A DNA stretch of 64,000 nt from Marinobacterium sp. xm-d-530 (GCF_013283365.1 NZ_WBYM01000003.1:248001-312000), one strand, 5' to 3'. Numbered from the stretch's first letter, positions 36,647 through 46,220 are shown. A program made the numbers and translations. Notes: generated by a model from the letters alone, not told the origin.

Positions 36647-37387
36647 TTACTTAGCCGTCAGCTGATCGCTAAGAGCCTGTGCTTCAGCCACATCCAGTGT
36701 GCCTTCGTAAATAGCACGGCCAGTAATCGCACCCAAAATGCCTTGGTCAGCCACTTCCGCCAATGCACGGATATCGTCGATGTTTGTGACACCACCTGAA
36801 GCGACAACAGGAATGCCGCCCTGTACTGCTAGATCAACGGTCGCCTCTACATTAACGCCCTGCATCATGCCGTCACGAGCGATATCGGTGTAGACAATTG
36901 AAGAGACGCCGTTGTCACGGAAACGCTTAGCCAGATCAACCGCCATGACGTCAGTCACTTCCGCCCAACCATCAATCGCAACGCGGCCATCTTGCGCATC
37001 AAGACCCACGATAATGTTGCCTGGGAAGGCTTTACACATCTCGGTAACAAACTCAGGCTCTTTAACCGCTTTAGTACCGATAATCACGTAAGAGACGCCG
37101 GCATCTAGGTAGGCTTCAATGGTCTCTGCAGAACGGATACCGCCGCCAATTTGAATCGGTAGATCAGGGTAGGCTTTAGCGATCTCACGCACGATACCAC
37201 CATTGACTGGCTCGCCTGCGAACGCGCCATTCAAATCGACAAGGTGCAAGCGTCGACATCCCGCATCCACCCACTTAGCCGCCATATCAACGGGGTTGTC
37301 AGAGAATACGGTTGAGTCATCCATACGGCCCTGACGCAGGCGCACACATTTACCGTCTTTAAGATCAATCGCAGGGATAATTAACAT
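36647..37387 (-). CDS. hisA: 1-(5-phosphoribosyl)-5-[(5-phosphoribosylamino)methylideneamino]imidazole-4-carboxamide isomerase HisA
   Basis: The 246-residue TIM-barrel protein starts [20 protein letters not shown] and contains IQIGGGIRS and [10 protein letters not shown], carrying the acid/base Asp residues. I chose the ATG at 37387; the upstream open frame to 37432 overlaps hisH and adds residues foreign to HisA. It catalyses the fourth step of histidine synthesis, and lies 10 bp before hisF. Confidence 0.96.
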   Translation of the reverse strand: MLIIPAIDLKDGKCVRLRQGRMDDSTVFSDNPVDMAAKWVDAGCRRLHLVDLNGAFAGEPVNGGIVREIAKAYPDLPIQIGGGIRSAETIEAYLDAGVSYVIIGTKAVKEPEFVTEMCKAFPGNIIVGLDAQDGRVAIDGWAEVTDVMAVDLAKRFRDNGVSSIVYTDIARDGMMQGVNVEATVDLAVQGGIPVVASGGVTNIDDIRALAEVADQGILGAITGRAIYEGTLDVAEAQALSDQLTAK

Positions 37388-37413
37388 TGAAGCTTTTCCT
37401 ATGGGTGAACGAC

Positions 37414-38064
37414 TTAAGCTTGGCCGTTCCAATTTACAAAATTCTTTAGAAGCTGAAGGCCCGCTTTCGAGCTCTTCTCTGGGTGGAACTGCGTAGCAAA
37501 GACATTATCCTTAGCCAAAGCCACATCAAAGTCGACACCGTAATTTGCGGTACCGGCAACCAGTGATTGCTCCGCCAACTTAACGTAGTAGCTGTGCACA
37601 AAGTAGAAACGTGTGTCGTTTTCAATGCCCTGCCAAAGTGGGTGATCGATGCTCTGCTGAACCTGATTCCAACCCATATGTGGCACTTTGAGCTTTTCGC
37701 TGTTGCCGTCTTTCAGATCTTTACCAAAGAAGTTAACACGGCCCTCAAACTCGCCTAAACACTCAACGCCGCCATTCTCTTCAGAGAAGTTAGTCAGTGC
37801 TTGGTAACCCACGCAGATACCTAGGAAGGGCTTTCCAGAACTGATCGCTTCACTGACCTCTTGATCCACACCAAGACGGCGCATCTCCGCGACACAATCG
37901 CGAATAGCGCCAACACCGGGCAGAAGGACACGATCCGCATCGCGCACCTTCTGTGGGTCAGCCGTCAACACGACCTGAGTGCCGTCGTTGGAAACCAGTT
38001 CAAGCGCTTTGGCAACCGAGTGCAGGTTACCCATACCGTAATCAATAACGGCAATCGTGCTCAT
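37414..38064 (-). CDS. hisH: Imidazole glycerol phosphate synthase glutaminase subunit HisH
   Basis: The 216-residue class I amidotransferase has the nucleophile in LGICVGYQ (about Cys84) and the His/Glu pair in TQFHPEKSS. It supplies ammonia to HisF. It begins 3 bp after the hisB stop. The usual VLPGVGAI and GMGNLHSV segments are present. Confidence 0.97.
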   Translation of the reverse strand: MSTIAVIDYGMGNLHSVAKALELVSNDGTQVVLTADPQKVRDADRVLLPGVGAIRDCVAEMRRLGVDQEVSEAISSGKPFLGICVGYQALTNFSEENGGVECLGEFEGRVNFFGKDLKDGNSEKLKVPHMGWNQVQQSIDHPLWQGIENDTRFYFVHSYYVKLAEQSLVAGTANYGVDFDVALAKDNVFATQFHPEKSSKAGLQLLKNFVNWNGQA

Positions 38065-38067
38065 AAC

Positions 38068-38661
38068 TTATAGACACCCTTTAGTTGAAGGCATCATGCC
38101 GGCAGCACGATCGTCAAACTCCAATGCCATACGCAGAGCACGGCCAAAGGCTTTGAAAACAGTCTCCGCTTGGTGGTGAGTATTCTTACCGCGCAGGTTG
38201 TCAATGTGCAGCGTGACGCCAGCGTGATTCACAAAACCGTGGAAGAACTCGCCAAACAGATCGACATCAAAACCACCCACAGAACCACGCACGAAATCGA
38301 CGTGCATCTCTAGACCTGGACGACCCGAAAAGTCGATTACAACACGAGACAAAGCCTCATCAAGTGGCACGTAAGCGTGGCCGTAACGACGAATGCCTTT
38401 TTTATCACCAACTGCCTGCTTAAACGCTTGGCCCAGTGTAATGCCGATATCTTCGACTGTGTGGTGATCATCGATGTGTGTATCGCCATTCGCTTTGACG
38501 TTGATATCAATCAAGCCGTGACGCGAAATTTGGTCCATCATGTGCTCAAGAAAAGGGACGCCAGTATCGGCTTTAAACTCGCCGGTACCGTCCAAATTGA
38601 TCTCAACACTGATCTGAGTTTCTAGCGTATCGCGTGATACGTTTGCTGTGCGTGCAGCCAT
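38068..38661 (-). CDS. hisB: Imidazoleglycerol-phosphate dehydratase HisB (monofunctional)
   Basis: The 197-residue protein is the dehydratase alone, without the histidinol phosphatase domain of E. coli HisB. It has two metal-binding HHxxE-type segments, [10 protein letters not shown] and [12 protein letters not shown], and [17 protein letters not shown]. It is the first gene of the hisBHAF set; about 120 bp separates it from the divergent AsmA-like gene. Confidence 0.97.
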   Translation of the reverse strand: MAARTANVSRDTLETQISVEINLDGTGEFKADTGVPFLEHMMDQISRHGLIDINVKANGDTHIDDHHTVEDIGITLGQAFKQAVGDKKGIRRYGHAYVPLDEALSRVVIDFSGRPGLEMHVDFVRGSVGGFDVDLFGEFFHGFVNHAGVTLHIDNLRGKNTHHQAETVFKAFGRALRMALEFDDRAAGMMPSTKGCL

Positions 38662-38784
38662 GTTTCTCTCCGCTAGTCATGCGCAAAGCGCAAGTATAGC
38701 GAAATCGCGCTGGAAACGGCAGGTTAACTGGCTTTTTTTAATTTTCGACTACACTGAATGTAAATCCCTAATTTGGAACACACT

Positions 38785-40341
38785 ATGAAAGTCGCTATTC
38801 GAATAATCGTCGCCCTACTATTGCTGGCTGTTTTAATGGTTGGTGCACTGGCAGGCTACATGGCCTACCTGTTTGATCCCAACGAATACAAAGCCGAAAT
38901 CGAGCAGCAAGCCAAAGAAAAAGCCGGCATTGAACTGGCAATAAATGGCCCGATCGGTTGGTCGCTCTACCCTACGCTTGCGGTTGAGCTGAGCGACATC
39001 TCTGCACAAACGAACGACTCACAACAACAGGCCACCCTCGAAAACGCACGAGCCGTTATTAGTATCCCAGCACTGTTGGGCGGCAAAATTGAAGCGGACA
39101 GCATTCAAATCACTGGGCTGATGCTCCCTATGCCCAATCAAGATCAAGGCAACCTCGATCTAGCCATCGATCTGACAACCGCCCTGCAATTCGATACCGA
39201 GAAGCAGATTCTGACTCTTTCAAACATCGATCTACGATTTGATGAAAGTCGCTTTAAAGGGTCAGCGACCGTCGACCTGAACAGCCTTGCCATGCAAGTG
39301 AATTTAGCAGGGGACAGCATCGATCTGGATCGCTACCTCCCATCAAGCGACACTGAAGCGAATAGTGACTCTACCGATAAAGGCTGGCCAACAGATCCTA
39401 TAGAGATATCACTGCCCATTGCTGATAACTCTTCTTACCAGCTATCGCTCGATACCCTTATCGTGAAAAAGCAGACCATTTCTGACATAAAACTCAGCGC
39501 CAAAACCAAAGGGGGCGTGCTGACCGTCGATCAGTTAGATGCTAAAGCCTTTGGTGGCTCTTTAAATGCCACTGCCGAGATTCGAGCAGATAACAAAGCG
39601 CCAACCTTAACGTTCAATCCAAGGTTTAAAGACATTGCCGCTGAACAACTGATGGCACTGGCTATGGAAGATCCCATACTCTCGGCCAAAGTCGACCTAG
39701 CAGGAACGCTGAGCACTAAGGGGACATCCGTTAAGGCATTCATCGAAAACCTCAACGGCAAAATGACACTGACCGCTGACGAAGGGGTAATCAAAGGGAT
39801 CGATATGGCACAAGAGCTTTGCCAAAAGATCGAGAACATCACTTCGTTCGGCTTCAACCCTGACCAGGTCGACAAAACCACCCCGATTGCTAACCTGAGC
39901 AGCGATTTCATTATTAAAAATGGCGTTGTGACCAATCCTGAACTTCTAGCTAGTGTCGATGCCGCCAACCTAGATGCCAACGGGACCGTTAACCTGCCCA
40001 AACAGTCACTGGATTACACCCTTGGGCTTACCATAAATGAGGACCTCTTCCAGAAGAGCTGTGGCATCAATCCAGCACTGCGTGGCACCCGTATCCCCGT
40101 CAATTGCAGAGGCACATTCGACACCGACCCTGTTAAACTCTGCAAACTGGATACCCGCTTTGTTGGTGACATGCTGAAGAAAGTAGCTGGCGAGAAGCTG
40201 CAAGCAGAGATCGACAAGAAAAAAGAAGCACTCGAACAGCAAGCCAAAGAGAAGCTACAAGACTCTCTTAAAGATAAATTGGGCGAACAGCTGAAAAGCC
40301 AAGACGCCGGATCTCTGATTAAAGGGCTGTTCGGTAATTAA
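38785..40341 (+). CDS. AsmA family protein
   Basis: The 518-residue protein has an N-terminal membrane anchor (about 5-30), the LPxYxA-like first repeat region (WSLYPTLAVELSDISA) and the conserved AsmA C-terminal core (ADEGVIKGIDM, LSSDFIIKNGVVTNPEL). The tail is Lys/Gln/Glu-rich, likely coiled coil. AsmA-like proteins are periplasm-spanning lipid-transport or outer membrane assembly factors. I chose the ATG at 38785. mutY follows after 12 bp. Confidence 0.85.
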   Translation: MKVAIRIIVALLLLAVLMVGALAGYMAYLFDPNEYKAEIEQQAKEKAGIELAINGPIGWSLYPTLAVELSDISAQTNDSQQQATLENARAVISIPALLGGKIEADSIQITGLMLPMPNQDQGNLDLAIDLTTALQFDTEKQILTLSNIDLRFDESRFKGSATVDLNSLAMQVNLAGDSIDLDRYLPSSDTEANSDSTDKGWPTDPIEISLPIADNSSYQLSLDTLIVKKQTISDIKLSAKTKGGVLTVDQLDAKAFGGSLNATAEIRADNKAPTLTFNPRFKDIAAEQLMALAMEDPILSAKVDLAGTLSTKGTSVKAFIENLNGKMTLTADEGVIKGIDMAQELCQKIENITSFGFNPDQVDKTTPIANLSSDFIIKNGVVTNPELLASVDAANLDANGTVNLPKQSLDYTLGLTINEDLFQKSCGINPALRGTRIPVNCRGTFDTDPVKLCKLDTRFVGDMLKKVAGEKLQAEIDKKKEALEQQAKEKLQDSLKDKLGEQLKSQDAGSLIKGLFGN

Positions 40342-40353
40342 TAAAGAGACCGA

Positions 40354-41406
40354 ATGGATAACAGTCACTTCTCTGCGATCGTGTTGAAATGGTTTGATCA
40401 ACACGGTCGCAAACACCTCCCTTGGCAACAGACAAAAAGCGCATACAACACTTGGATCTCTGAAATCATGTTGCAGCAGACCCAAGTAGCGACTGTGATT
40501 CCTTACTACAACGCCTTTATGGAGCGTTTCCCCACAGTCGAAGCCTTAGCCAAAGCACCGATTGATGAAGTTTTGCATCACTGGACCGGTCTGGGTTACT
40601 ACGCCCGCGCCAGAAACCTGCACAAAGCAGCCAACATGGTCGTTAATGAGTTTAAAGGTCACTTCCCGCAAGACCCTCACCTGCTCGAGCAACTTCCAGG
40701 TGTAGGACGATCAACCGCTGCCGCGATCAGTTCCATTGCTTATGGCACCAAAGCAGCCATTCTGGATGGCAATGTAAAACGCGTCTTAGCACGATACTTT
40801 GCTGTCGAAGGTTGGCCCGGCAATACCCAAGTCGCTAATCGGCTTTGGGATCATGCCGATTCATTGACCCCGAATAGCCGCAATGCCGACTACACCCAAG
40901 CGATGATGGATCTTGGTGCGACACTCTGCACTCGCTCCAAACCCCGTTGTGCAGATTGCCCAATTAGCGACGGTTGTTTAGCTCTAAAAGCAGATCGCGT
41001 TACAGATTTTCCTGGATCAAAACCCAAAAAAGAGAAGCCCACAAAACAGACCTTTATGTTGTTGATAAAAGAGGGTGAAAAGTTCCTTCTCGAGCAACGG
41101 CCTGCGGCTGGCATATGGGGTGGACTGTGGAGTTTTCCAGAAGTCACAGACCTACGGGATATAGAGATGCACTGGGCGATTGATCAAGAGAAACTTGAGA
41201 TCCTAGAGCCGTTTAGACACACCTTCTCGCACTACCACCTAGAGATCACACCCGTCGTCATCAATGCAGACTACCTGCAAGTCGAACACGTCATGGAAGA
41301 GCGAACCACACTCTGGTATAACAGCGTACAACCTAGCGAAGTTGGCTTAGCGGCGCCTGTTAAGACACTGATTCAAACACTCAGCGCCGCACACAAGGAG
41401 AGTTAA
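40354..41406 (+). CDS. mutY: A/G-specific adenine glycosylase MutY
   Basis: The 350-residue protein has the helix-hairpin-helix LPGVGRSTAAAI, a catalytic Glu in SEIMLQQTQVATV, an Asp in the ILDGNVKRVLAR region and a 4Fe-4S cluster loop with C-x6-C-x2-C-x5-C (CTRSKPRCADCPISDGC). The C-terminal domain is NUDIX-like and reads 8-oxoG. It removes adenine opposite 8-oxoguanine. The stop abuts the yggX start, a conserved mutY-yggX pair. Confidence 0.97.
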   Translation: MDNSHFSAIVLKWFDQHGRKHLPWQQTKSAYNTWISEIMLQQTQVATVIPYYNAFMERFPTVEALAKAPIDEVLHHWTGLGYYARARNLHKAANMVVNEFKGHFPQDPHLLEQLPGVGRSTAAAISSIAYGTKAAILDGNVKRVLARYFAVEGWPGNTQVANRLWDHADSLTPNSRNADYTQAMMDLGATLCTRSKPRCADCPISDGCLALKADRVTDFPGSKPKKEKPTKQTFMLLIKEGEKFLLEQRPAAGIWGGLWSFPEVTDLRDIEMHWAIDQEKLEILEPFRHTFSHYHLEITPVVINADYLQVEHVMEERTTLWYNSVQPSEVGLAAPVKTLIQTLSAAHKES

Positions 41407-41676
41407 ATGTCACGCACTGTATTTTGTCGTAAGTACCAAGAAGAACTAGAAGGCCTAGAGCGCGCACCCTACCCCGGCCCAATCGGCCAAGATGTGTTCG
41501 ACAACATCTCTAAAAAAGCATGGCAAGAGTGGACCGATCACCAAACCATGTTGATCAATGAAAAGCACCTCAACATGATGGATGCAGAATCGCGCAAATT
41601 CTTACAAGGCGAAATGCAAAAGTTCTTCGCTGGAGAAGATTTCGAGAAAGCCGAAGGCTACGTACCCACTAAATAA
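41407..41676 (+). CDS. yggX: Probable Fe(2+)-trafficking protein YggX
   Basis: The 89-residue protein starts [18 protein letters not shown] and contains the Cys7 and the conserved [16 protein letters not shown] and [12 protein letters not shown] segments of YggX. It protects iron-sulfur clusters from oxidation. The ATG follows the mutY stop directly, so the two are co-translated. It is followed by the tRNA-Phe gene. Confidence 0.96.
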   Translation: MSRTVFCRKYQEELEGLERAPYPGPIGQDVFDNISKKAWQEWTDHQTMLINEKHLNMMDAESRKFLQGEMQKFFAGEDFEKAEGYVPTK

Positions 41677-41696
41677 AGATTTTTTAAATCAGACTG

Positions 41697-41726
41697 TTGA
41701 CACCCAAAGCAGATCTCGGTTTAATA
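41697..41726 (+). promoter_or_regulatory. Putative sigma-70 promoter of tRNA-Phe
   Basis: A perfect TTGACA (41697-41702) and a TTAATA -10 (41721-41726) lie 18 bp apart, about 20 bp before the tRNA. The GC-rich CGCGCC segment after the -10 fits the growth-rate-sensitive discriminator of stable RNA promoters. Confidence 0.7.
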
Positions 41727-41743
41727 CGCGCCTCCAATGAGTT

Positions 41744-41819
41744 GCCTCGATAGCTCAGTTGGTAGAGCAGAGGATTGAAAATCCTCGTGTCGGTGGTTCG
41801 ATTCCGCCTCGAGGCACCA
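41744..41819 (+). tRNA. tRNA-Phe (GAA)
   Basis: The 76-nt sequence folds as a cloverleaf: acceptor arms GCCTCGA and TCGAGGC, a GCTC/GAGC D stem, an anticodon stem with loop TTGAAAA containing the GAA anticodon at 41777-41779, and a TTCGATT T loop, with encoded CCA. It matches bacterial tRNA-Phe. Its 3' part is the integration site of the element that ends at 56720; the gene stays intact after integration. Confidence 0.97.
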
Positions 41820-41825
41820 TTCTTT
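41771..41825. repeat. attL: 55-bp direct repeat, left end of the integrated element
   Basis: These 55 bases, from the anticodon arm of tRNA-Phe to 6 bp beyond its CCA, recur without a mismatch at 56666-56720. Bases flanking both copies differ. This is the pattern left by tyrosine-recombinase insertion into a tRNA gene. Confidence 0.95.
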
Positions 41826-41927
41826 CGTTATATGTATCAACAACTTAGCGAGAGTATGGCCTTACACCCTACCATACTCAAACTTCCCGACTTCCCTGTG
41901 ACTGCCCTAGCGGTTAATTTTCTGTGC

Positions 41928-42185
41928 CTAAGTTAAATGCTTTATAAACACCAACTCGCACTTACTTTCACCCAGCATAGACTCAAACATCAGCTCTGCC
42001 TCTGACAGCATTGTGGAAACATCATTACCTGTGAACTCGTAATGCTCATCTCTGAACGTAGCTCGTATTCCGATAATAGGATCGTCTTCGGTAGAGATAC
42101 CGATGACAAATATGATCTTAGGCGCATTTGAAGGCGTTTTAGCCTCCAACATAGCTAGGCGCTTAGATAGTGACGCAACCGCCAT
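41928..42185 (-). CDS. Island protein of unknown function
   Basis: The 85-residue product starts with a short helical segment (SLSKRLAMLEAKTPS) resembling a coiled coil, followed by a beta-rich part. No family is recognised. The start codon shares one base with the stop of the upstream DUF5681-like gene (TAATG), so translation is coupled. Confidence 0.6.
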   Translation of the reverse strand: MAVASLSKRLAMLEAKTPSNAPKIIFVIGISTEDDPIIGIRATFRDEHYEFTGNDVSTMLSEAELMFESMLGESKCELVFIKHLT

Positions 42186-42613
42186 TAAGCCTCCTCAAGA
42201 GCCGCTATGCGCCTCTCAAGCTTATCCACCTCTATGATGCGACCCAACGCTGTAACAGACTGCATAAGCACCGCTCCAACATCAGCAGGACAGTCACCAG
42301 AGGCTACTGATGACAAAATAGCACCAGCCTTATCAGCAAGTGTTGTGCCTGCCATAGCTAGCTCAGGAATGTTTACGGATGCAGATGACTGTTTTGATAT
42401 TGGAACAGTACGATCGAGTATGATCTTTGCGGCCGCTAGATCCCCCAGCAAGGCTTTCTCTACCACTTTATCGATGATATCAGGCGTTGCCTTATCTAGA
42501 CGCTTACGAAGCTCAGGAGAGAGCATAGGGGGCCTTCCGCGTGGATTTCCAGAAGATCCTTTTGCGAACTTACCAGATGAAGTTCGGCCTGTTAATTCGT
42601 GTTTATCAGACAT
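42185..42613 (-). CDS. DUF5681-like protein
   Basis: The 142-residue product begins with a low-complexity Gly/Ser-rich stretch GKFAKGSSGNPRGRPP, the motif that defines DUF5681-type proteins found in phages and genomic islands, followed by a helical region and a C-terminal coiled-coil-like LERRIAALEEA. The function is unknown; some relatives sit beside terminase genes, but no terminase is present here. It is the last gene before the long gap preceding the copper cluster. Confidence 0.7.
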   Translation of the reverse strand: MSDKHELTGRTSSGKFAKGSSGNPRGRPPMLSPELRKRLDKATPDIIDKVVEKALLGDLAAAKIILDRTVPISKQSSASVNIPELAMAGTTLADKAGAILSSVASGDCPADVGAVLMQSVTALGRIIEVDKLERRIAALEEA

Positions 42614-42903
42614 AAATAATAACCAACTATTTTAGTCGGATAATATCATAGCTGACGCAACAAAGCGGCTACTATCGACCCTTCTTAGCCATATCGTGTC
42701 TTTTGCTGGCCGGCTAGTTTTGGCCCTACTTGGACCGTTAGCATTATCTAATGTATCGGTTAAGCAGACGTTTTTATGGATAAATAAGACAAGTTGAACC
42801 CTTTGGTATCTCATAAGTTCAGCAGTTCAGTTTTCTGTCAGATTTATAGCTTTATAATCAAAAAGAACTGTTTTATTCAGATGTATACGTATTTACTAGA
42901 GTG
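42614..42903 (+). other. Intergenic region before the plus-strand copper operon
   Basis: About 290 bp without a convincing gene. A direct repeat AGTTCAG (42816-42822 and 42824-42830) lies shortly before a TATAAT -10 hexamer (42853-42858), which could start the operon beginning at 42904; the -35 hexamer is poor, as is expected for an activated promoter. A 60-codon minus-strand frame inside it looks spurious. I see no MerR-type dyad here. Confidence 0.45.
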
Positions 42904-43218
42904 ATGAAGCTGCTTATTTCTACATTGTTGTCATTTTTGCTGTTGGGATTTGGCTCACTGAGCACAGCTGATGTGTCTAGTGTAGAAATGACTGAGATGA
43001 TGTCGTCATCTCTTCATATGAGTCAGCACGCTGGGCAGCATGGCTGTTGTAATCAACAATCACCTAGGTGCTCCTCCGTCTGCACCAGCCTGATTGCTAC
43101 AACTCTACTTCCCGTTGATTCGCGCATCAGCTTAGCTGATGTGCCGTCCTTCCTAACTTCAGTGCCCTCGACACTCTCCGGGCATTATTTGATAACTGTC
43201 CCTCCGCCGCGCTCATAA
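42904..43218 (+). CDS. Small His/Cys/Met-rich exported protein, putative metal-related
   Basis: The 104-residue protein has a signal peptide (about 1-22) followed by a Met/His/Cys-rich stretch, HMSQHAGQHGCC and CSSVC, that could bind copper. It has no recognised domain. It leads the copper cluster, 74 bp before the DsbA-like gene. The GTG at 42901 is directly before the ATG; I chose the ATG. Small His/Met-rich leader proteins such as CopL occur next to copper operons, but the similarity here is of composition only. Confidence 0.65.
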   Translation: MKLLISTLLSFLLLGFGSLSTADVSSVEMTEMMSSSLHMSQHAGQHGCCNQQSPRCSSVCTSLIATTLLPVDSRISLADVPSFLTSVPSTLSGHYLITVPPPRS

Positions 43219-43292
43219 CTCCGAAATTTATATATTTCTAAGTAGTAACTGTCGACGTGTGTCGGCGCTTTTCTATTATTCGGAGAATATTG

Positions 43293-44093
43293 ATGAACCG
43301 TTTTTTAAAGCCCGTGCTATATAGCTTGGTGTTTTTATCTGTAGCGATTACCCCCGTATACGCAATCGATAACAGCGATGAAATCGAACGTATAGTTGAT
43401 CAGCGCATCAGCGAGTATCTAAATAGCGATGACTTTGACAGAGTGGTTGAAGCATCAATCAATCGCTACATTGCTAAACAGAATGAGGCGAGAGCAGATC
43501 GAGAACGTCAGGCGTTGGAGCAAGCAGCCAAGAATCTAGCAGCTGTAGATCCTGCTAGGGATCACATTCGCGGACGTGAGGATGCGGACTTTACGCTGAT
43601 TGAGTACTCCGATTATGAGTGTCCTTTCTGCAAACGATTCCATACTACCGCGATTGAGTTTGTCGAGAAGCATCCTGAAGTAAACTGGGTGTACCGACAC
43701 TTCCCGCTCGATTTCCATAACCCGGGCGCTCAAGCTCAGGCTGAAGCGTCTGAGTGTGCGGCTGCGGTGGGCGGATCTGATGCGTTTTGGCAGTTTTCAG
43801 ACCTTATCTATGAACGAACGACCTCCAACGGGAAAGGTTTCCCTGTAGAGAACCTGGTTCCACTGGCTGAAGAGATCGGGCTGGATCGTGGCGCTTTTAT
43901 CGCTTGTATAACCGAAAGGCGATTCAAGGGCAAAGTTGAAGCAGACTATCAGAACGGCGTGGCATCAGGCGTGAACGGTACACCGGGTAATTTCTTGCGG
44001 GATAATCGTAACGGTAATGTGATTCCAGTCAGCGGCGCACAGCCTCTGCAAAATCTGGAACAAATACTCTCTCAGATGAAAGAGGCTCGCTGA
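43293..44093 (+). CDS. DsbA-family thioredoxin-fold protein (copper cluster)
   Basis: The 266-residue protein has a signal peptide cut after about YAI, an N-terminal coiled-coil-like region rich in Arg/Glu (about 25-85), and a DsbA_4-like domain with active site CPFC in YSDYECPFCKRFH and the GTPGNF cis-proline loop. It should act as a thiol oxidase or isomerase in the periplasm. A CGGAGAA site supports the ATG at 43293. It overlaps the multicopper oxidase gene (TGATG). This suggests it serves thiols or copper sites of the cluster's products. Confidence 0.85.
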   Translation: MNRFLKPVLYSLVFLSVAITPVYAIDNSDEIERIVDQRISEYLNSDDFDRVVEASINRYIAKQNEARADRERQALEQAAKNLAAVDPARDHIRGREDADFTLIEYSDYECPFCKRFHTTAIEFVEKHPEVNWVYRHFPLDFHNPGAQAQAEASECAAAVGGSDAFWQFSDLIYERTTSNGKGFPVENLVPLAEEIGLDRGAFIACITERRFKGKVEADYQNGVASGVNGTPGNFLRDNRNGNVIPVSGAQPLQNLEQILSQMKEAR

Positions 44094-45484
44094 TGAAACT
44101 GAACCGCAGAGACTTTGTGCGCCTTGCGGCCATGAGTGTATTTGCTCAGCCCGTTCTGGCAGCGCTTCCGTCAATCGGAGAAGTGCGTCGTTTTCGGTTG
44201 GAGTTAAGACCGGAACAGCGGAATTGGATTCCCCAATCTGAGTTGCCTGTTGATCTCTGGGGGCTAAGCGACTCCCAGTTAACCCTCAGACAAGGGGAGC
44301 CGGTGGAGATAGAGGTGGTCAATCAACTCCCCGAGCCCACGACCCTTCATTGGCACGGATTACGAATTGAAAATGCGATGGACGGTGTGAGTGGTTTGAC
44401 CCAGGAGCCTATTCCACCCGGCGGCACATTTACCTATCGCTTTACGCCCGAAGATGCCGGAACCTTCTGGGCGCACTCACATCATAAAACATACGAACAG
44501 CTGGCTCGGGGGCTATACCTTCCCGTAATCGTAGAAGAGAAGACCGCCTCAGATACCGATCAGGATATCCTAATGGTTATCGATGACTGGCGCTTGAACA
44601 ATGAAGGGCAACTGGATACGGAGAGTCTTGGGAGTCTTCATGAGTGGGCGCACGGTGGTCGGCTAGGCAACTTTCTGACGATCAATAAAGAGGTACAGCC
44701 AAGCTTTACCGTAAAAGCAGGATCACGCGTGCGTTTACGGCTACTGAACACCGCAAATGCGCGCATCTTTGCTGTCGATCTGCCGGAAGTTCCTGCTTGG
44801 ATCCTAGCCAAAGACGGTCAGCCGCTTGCTAACTTGATGCAAGTTACACAAACGTTGGTGATGGCACCGGCCGAGCGATACGATCTTATCTTGGATATTC
44901 CCAGAGATGCAGAAGGCCAGCTATCCGTGACGATGCCCACGGATAGAGCTCCCATCGAGATGGCCTATCTTCAGGTAGAGGGTTTGCATGAATCGAAGCG
45001 AGTGCAGTCTCCCAACCGCTTACCGGCTAACCCTATAGACGAGATATCACCCGATCAAATGCCGGATCACAAGGTGGTGCTCGACATGACTGGCGGAGCC
45101 ATGGGCTCAATGACTCAGGCTGTCTATAACGGGGAGCAGATGAGTATGCAGGAGTTGATCCAGCACAAGCAGATCTGGGCGTTCAACGGTGTGGCAAACC
45201 GACCGCTTGAACCCTTACTTGAGGCGCGCTCGGGTGAACTGGTTGAGATAGAGATTATCAACAACACCGGTTGGGCACATGGCATGCATCTGCATGGACA
45301 CCATTTCAAAGCTGATCTGGCGCGATACAACCCCGATTTGTGGCATGACACGCTGCTGATGGATAGCGGTGAATCAGCCCGAATTCGCTTTGTTGCGGGT
45401 AAGCCCGGTAGCTGGCTGCTTCATTGTCACATGATAGAGCATCAGGCGGCGGGCATGGTTAGCTGGATCAAAGTGATTGGTTGA
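44093..45484 (+). CDS. Multicopper oxidase, CopA/CumA type
   Basis: The 463-residue protein has a twin-arginine signal (NRRDFVRLAAM) and three cupredoxin domains with the four copper-binding segments: TLHWHGLR, FWAHSHHKT, AHGMHLHGHHF and LLHCHMIEHQAAGM. The last includes the His-Cys-His type 1/type 2-3 ligands. Enzymes of this type oxidise Cu(I) or phenols with oxygen in the periplasm. The gene overlaps the DsbA-like gene, and is followed at 10 bp by ccdA. TatABC from 5.8-7.3 kb can export it folded. Confidence 0.93.
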   Translation: MKLNRRDFVRLAAMSVFAQPVLAALPSIGEVRRFRLELRPEQRNWIPQSELPVDLWGLSDSQLTLRQGEPVEIEVVNQLPEPTTLHWHGLRIENAMDGVSGLTQEPIPPGGTFTYRFTPEDAGTFWAHSHHKTYEQLARGLYLPVIVEEKTASDTDQDILMVIDDWRLNNEGQLDTESLGSLHEWAHGGRLGNFLTINKEVQPSFTVKAGSRVRLRLLNTANARIFAVDLPEVPAWILAKDGQPLANLMQVTQTLVMAPAERYDLILDIPRDAEGQLSVTMPTDRAPIEMAYLQVEGLHESKRVQSPNRLPANPIDEISPDQMPDHKVVLDMTGGAMGSMTQAVYNGEQMSMQELIQHKQIWAFNGVANRPLEPLLEARSGELVEIEIINNTGWAHGMHLHGHHFKADLARYNPDLWHDTLLMDSGESARIRFVAGKPGSWLLHCHMIEHQAAGMVSWIKVIG

Positions 45485-45494
45485 GGGAGATGTA

Positions 45495-46220
45495 ATGGAA
45501 AACCTCACCCAATTAGGCGTGCTGGCCGCCTTTACCGGCGGAATTATATCCTTCCTATCACCCTGTACGCTGCCGCTCGTGCCCGGCTACCTCTCATTTG
45601 TTGCAGGTTCTGGCGACAAAAGCCACTCCGAGCACCACTGGCCTCATATGGTGCTTAGCCTGTTTTTTGTGATGGGCTTCTCTATCGTATTTGTATCCTT
45701 AGGTGCCAGTACCAGTTTTCTGGGACAGATGCTTACCGAGTATCGATACGAGGCCAACCTCGTCGGAGGTAGTTTGGTTATCGTATTTGGGCTTTTCATG
45801 ACAGGAGTTCTAAAGCTGAGCTGGTTGTACCGTGATATTCGACTGCATCCTGTGATCCGCTCAGCAAACCCAACGACAGCCTTTATATTGGGAATCTCGT
45901 TTGCGTTGGGTTGGACTCCATGCATTGGTCCAATATTGGCAGTTATTCTCACCCTGAGTTCTTTAAATGCTGATCCTCAGGGTGCTGTGATTCTTCTGAC
46001 ATTTTATGCGCTTGGGCTCGCTATACCGTTTCTGCTGGTTGCGATGTTTATGGGTACCTTTAAAAAGAGGATGGCTCGCTTAGCGCGATTCAGTCGTCAT
46101 CTTTACGTTGGTGCCGGTATCACAATGGTGATTATGGGGATTGCCATGGTTACCGGGCGGTTGACGCTCTTTGCGGTTTGGGTGATGGATGCGTTCCCGG
46201 TTTTAGGCACCGTCGGATAA
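45495..46220 (+). CDS. ccdA: CcdA/DsbD-type thiol transfer membrane protein
   Basis: The 241-residue protein has six membrane segments and the CcdA signatures: ISFLSPCTLPLVPGYLSF and ALGWTPCIGPILAVILTLS, each holding a redox cysteine after a proline-rich turn. It moves reducing equivalents across the inner membrane for cytochrome c maturation or disulfide reduction. The ATG at 45495 has a GAGGGAG site. In this cluster it may keep heme- or copper-site cysteines reduced for the cytochrome and oxidase; that role is inferred from context. Confidence 0.9.
   Translation: MENLTQLGVLAAFTGGIISFLSPCTLPLVPGYLSFVAGSGDKSHSEHHWPHMVLSLFFVMGFSIVFVSLGASTSFLGQMLTEYRYEANLVGGSLVIVFGLFMTGVLKLSWLYRDIRLHPVIRSANPTTAFILGISFALGWTPCIGPILAVILTLSSLNADPQGAVILLTFYALGLAIPFLLVAMFMGTFKKRMARLARFSRHLYVGAGITMVIMGIAMVTGRLTLFAVWVMDAFPVLGTVG

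Noticed and set aside
42207-42635. A 142-codon plus-strand frame opposite the DUF5681-like gene
   Set aside because: It mirrors the coding strand gene, which has a recognisable motif and coupled neighbour.
42632-42814. A 60-codon minus-strand open frame in the gap before the copper operon
   Set aside because: No ribosome site, no recognisable composition or family, and it lies in a likely promoter region.
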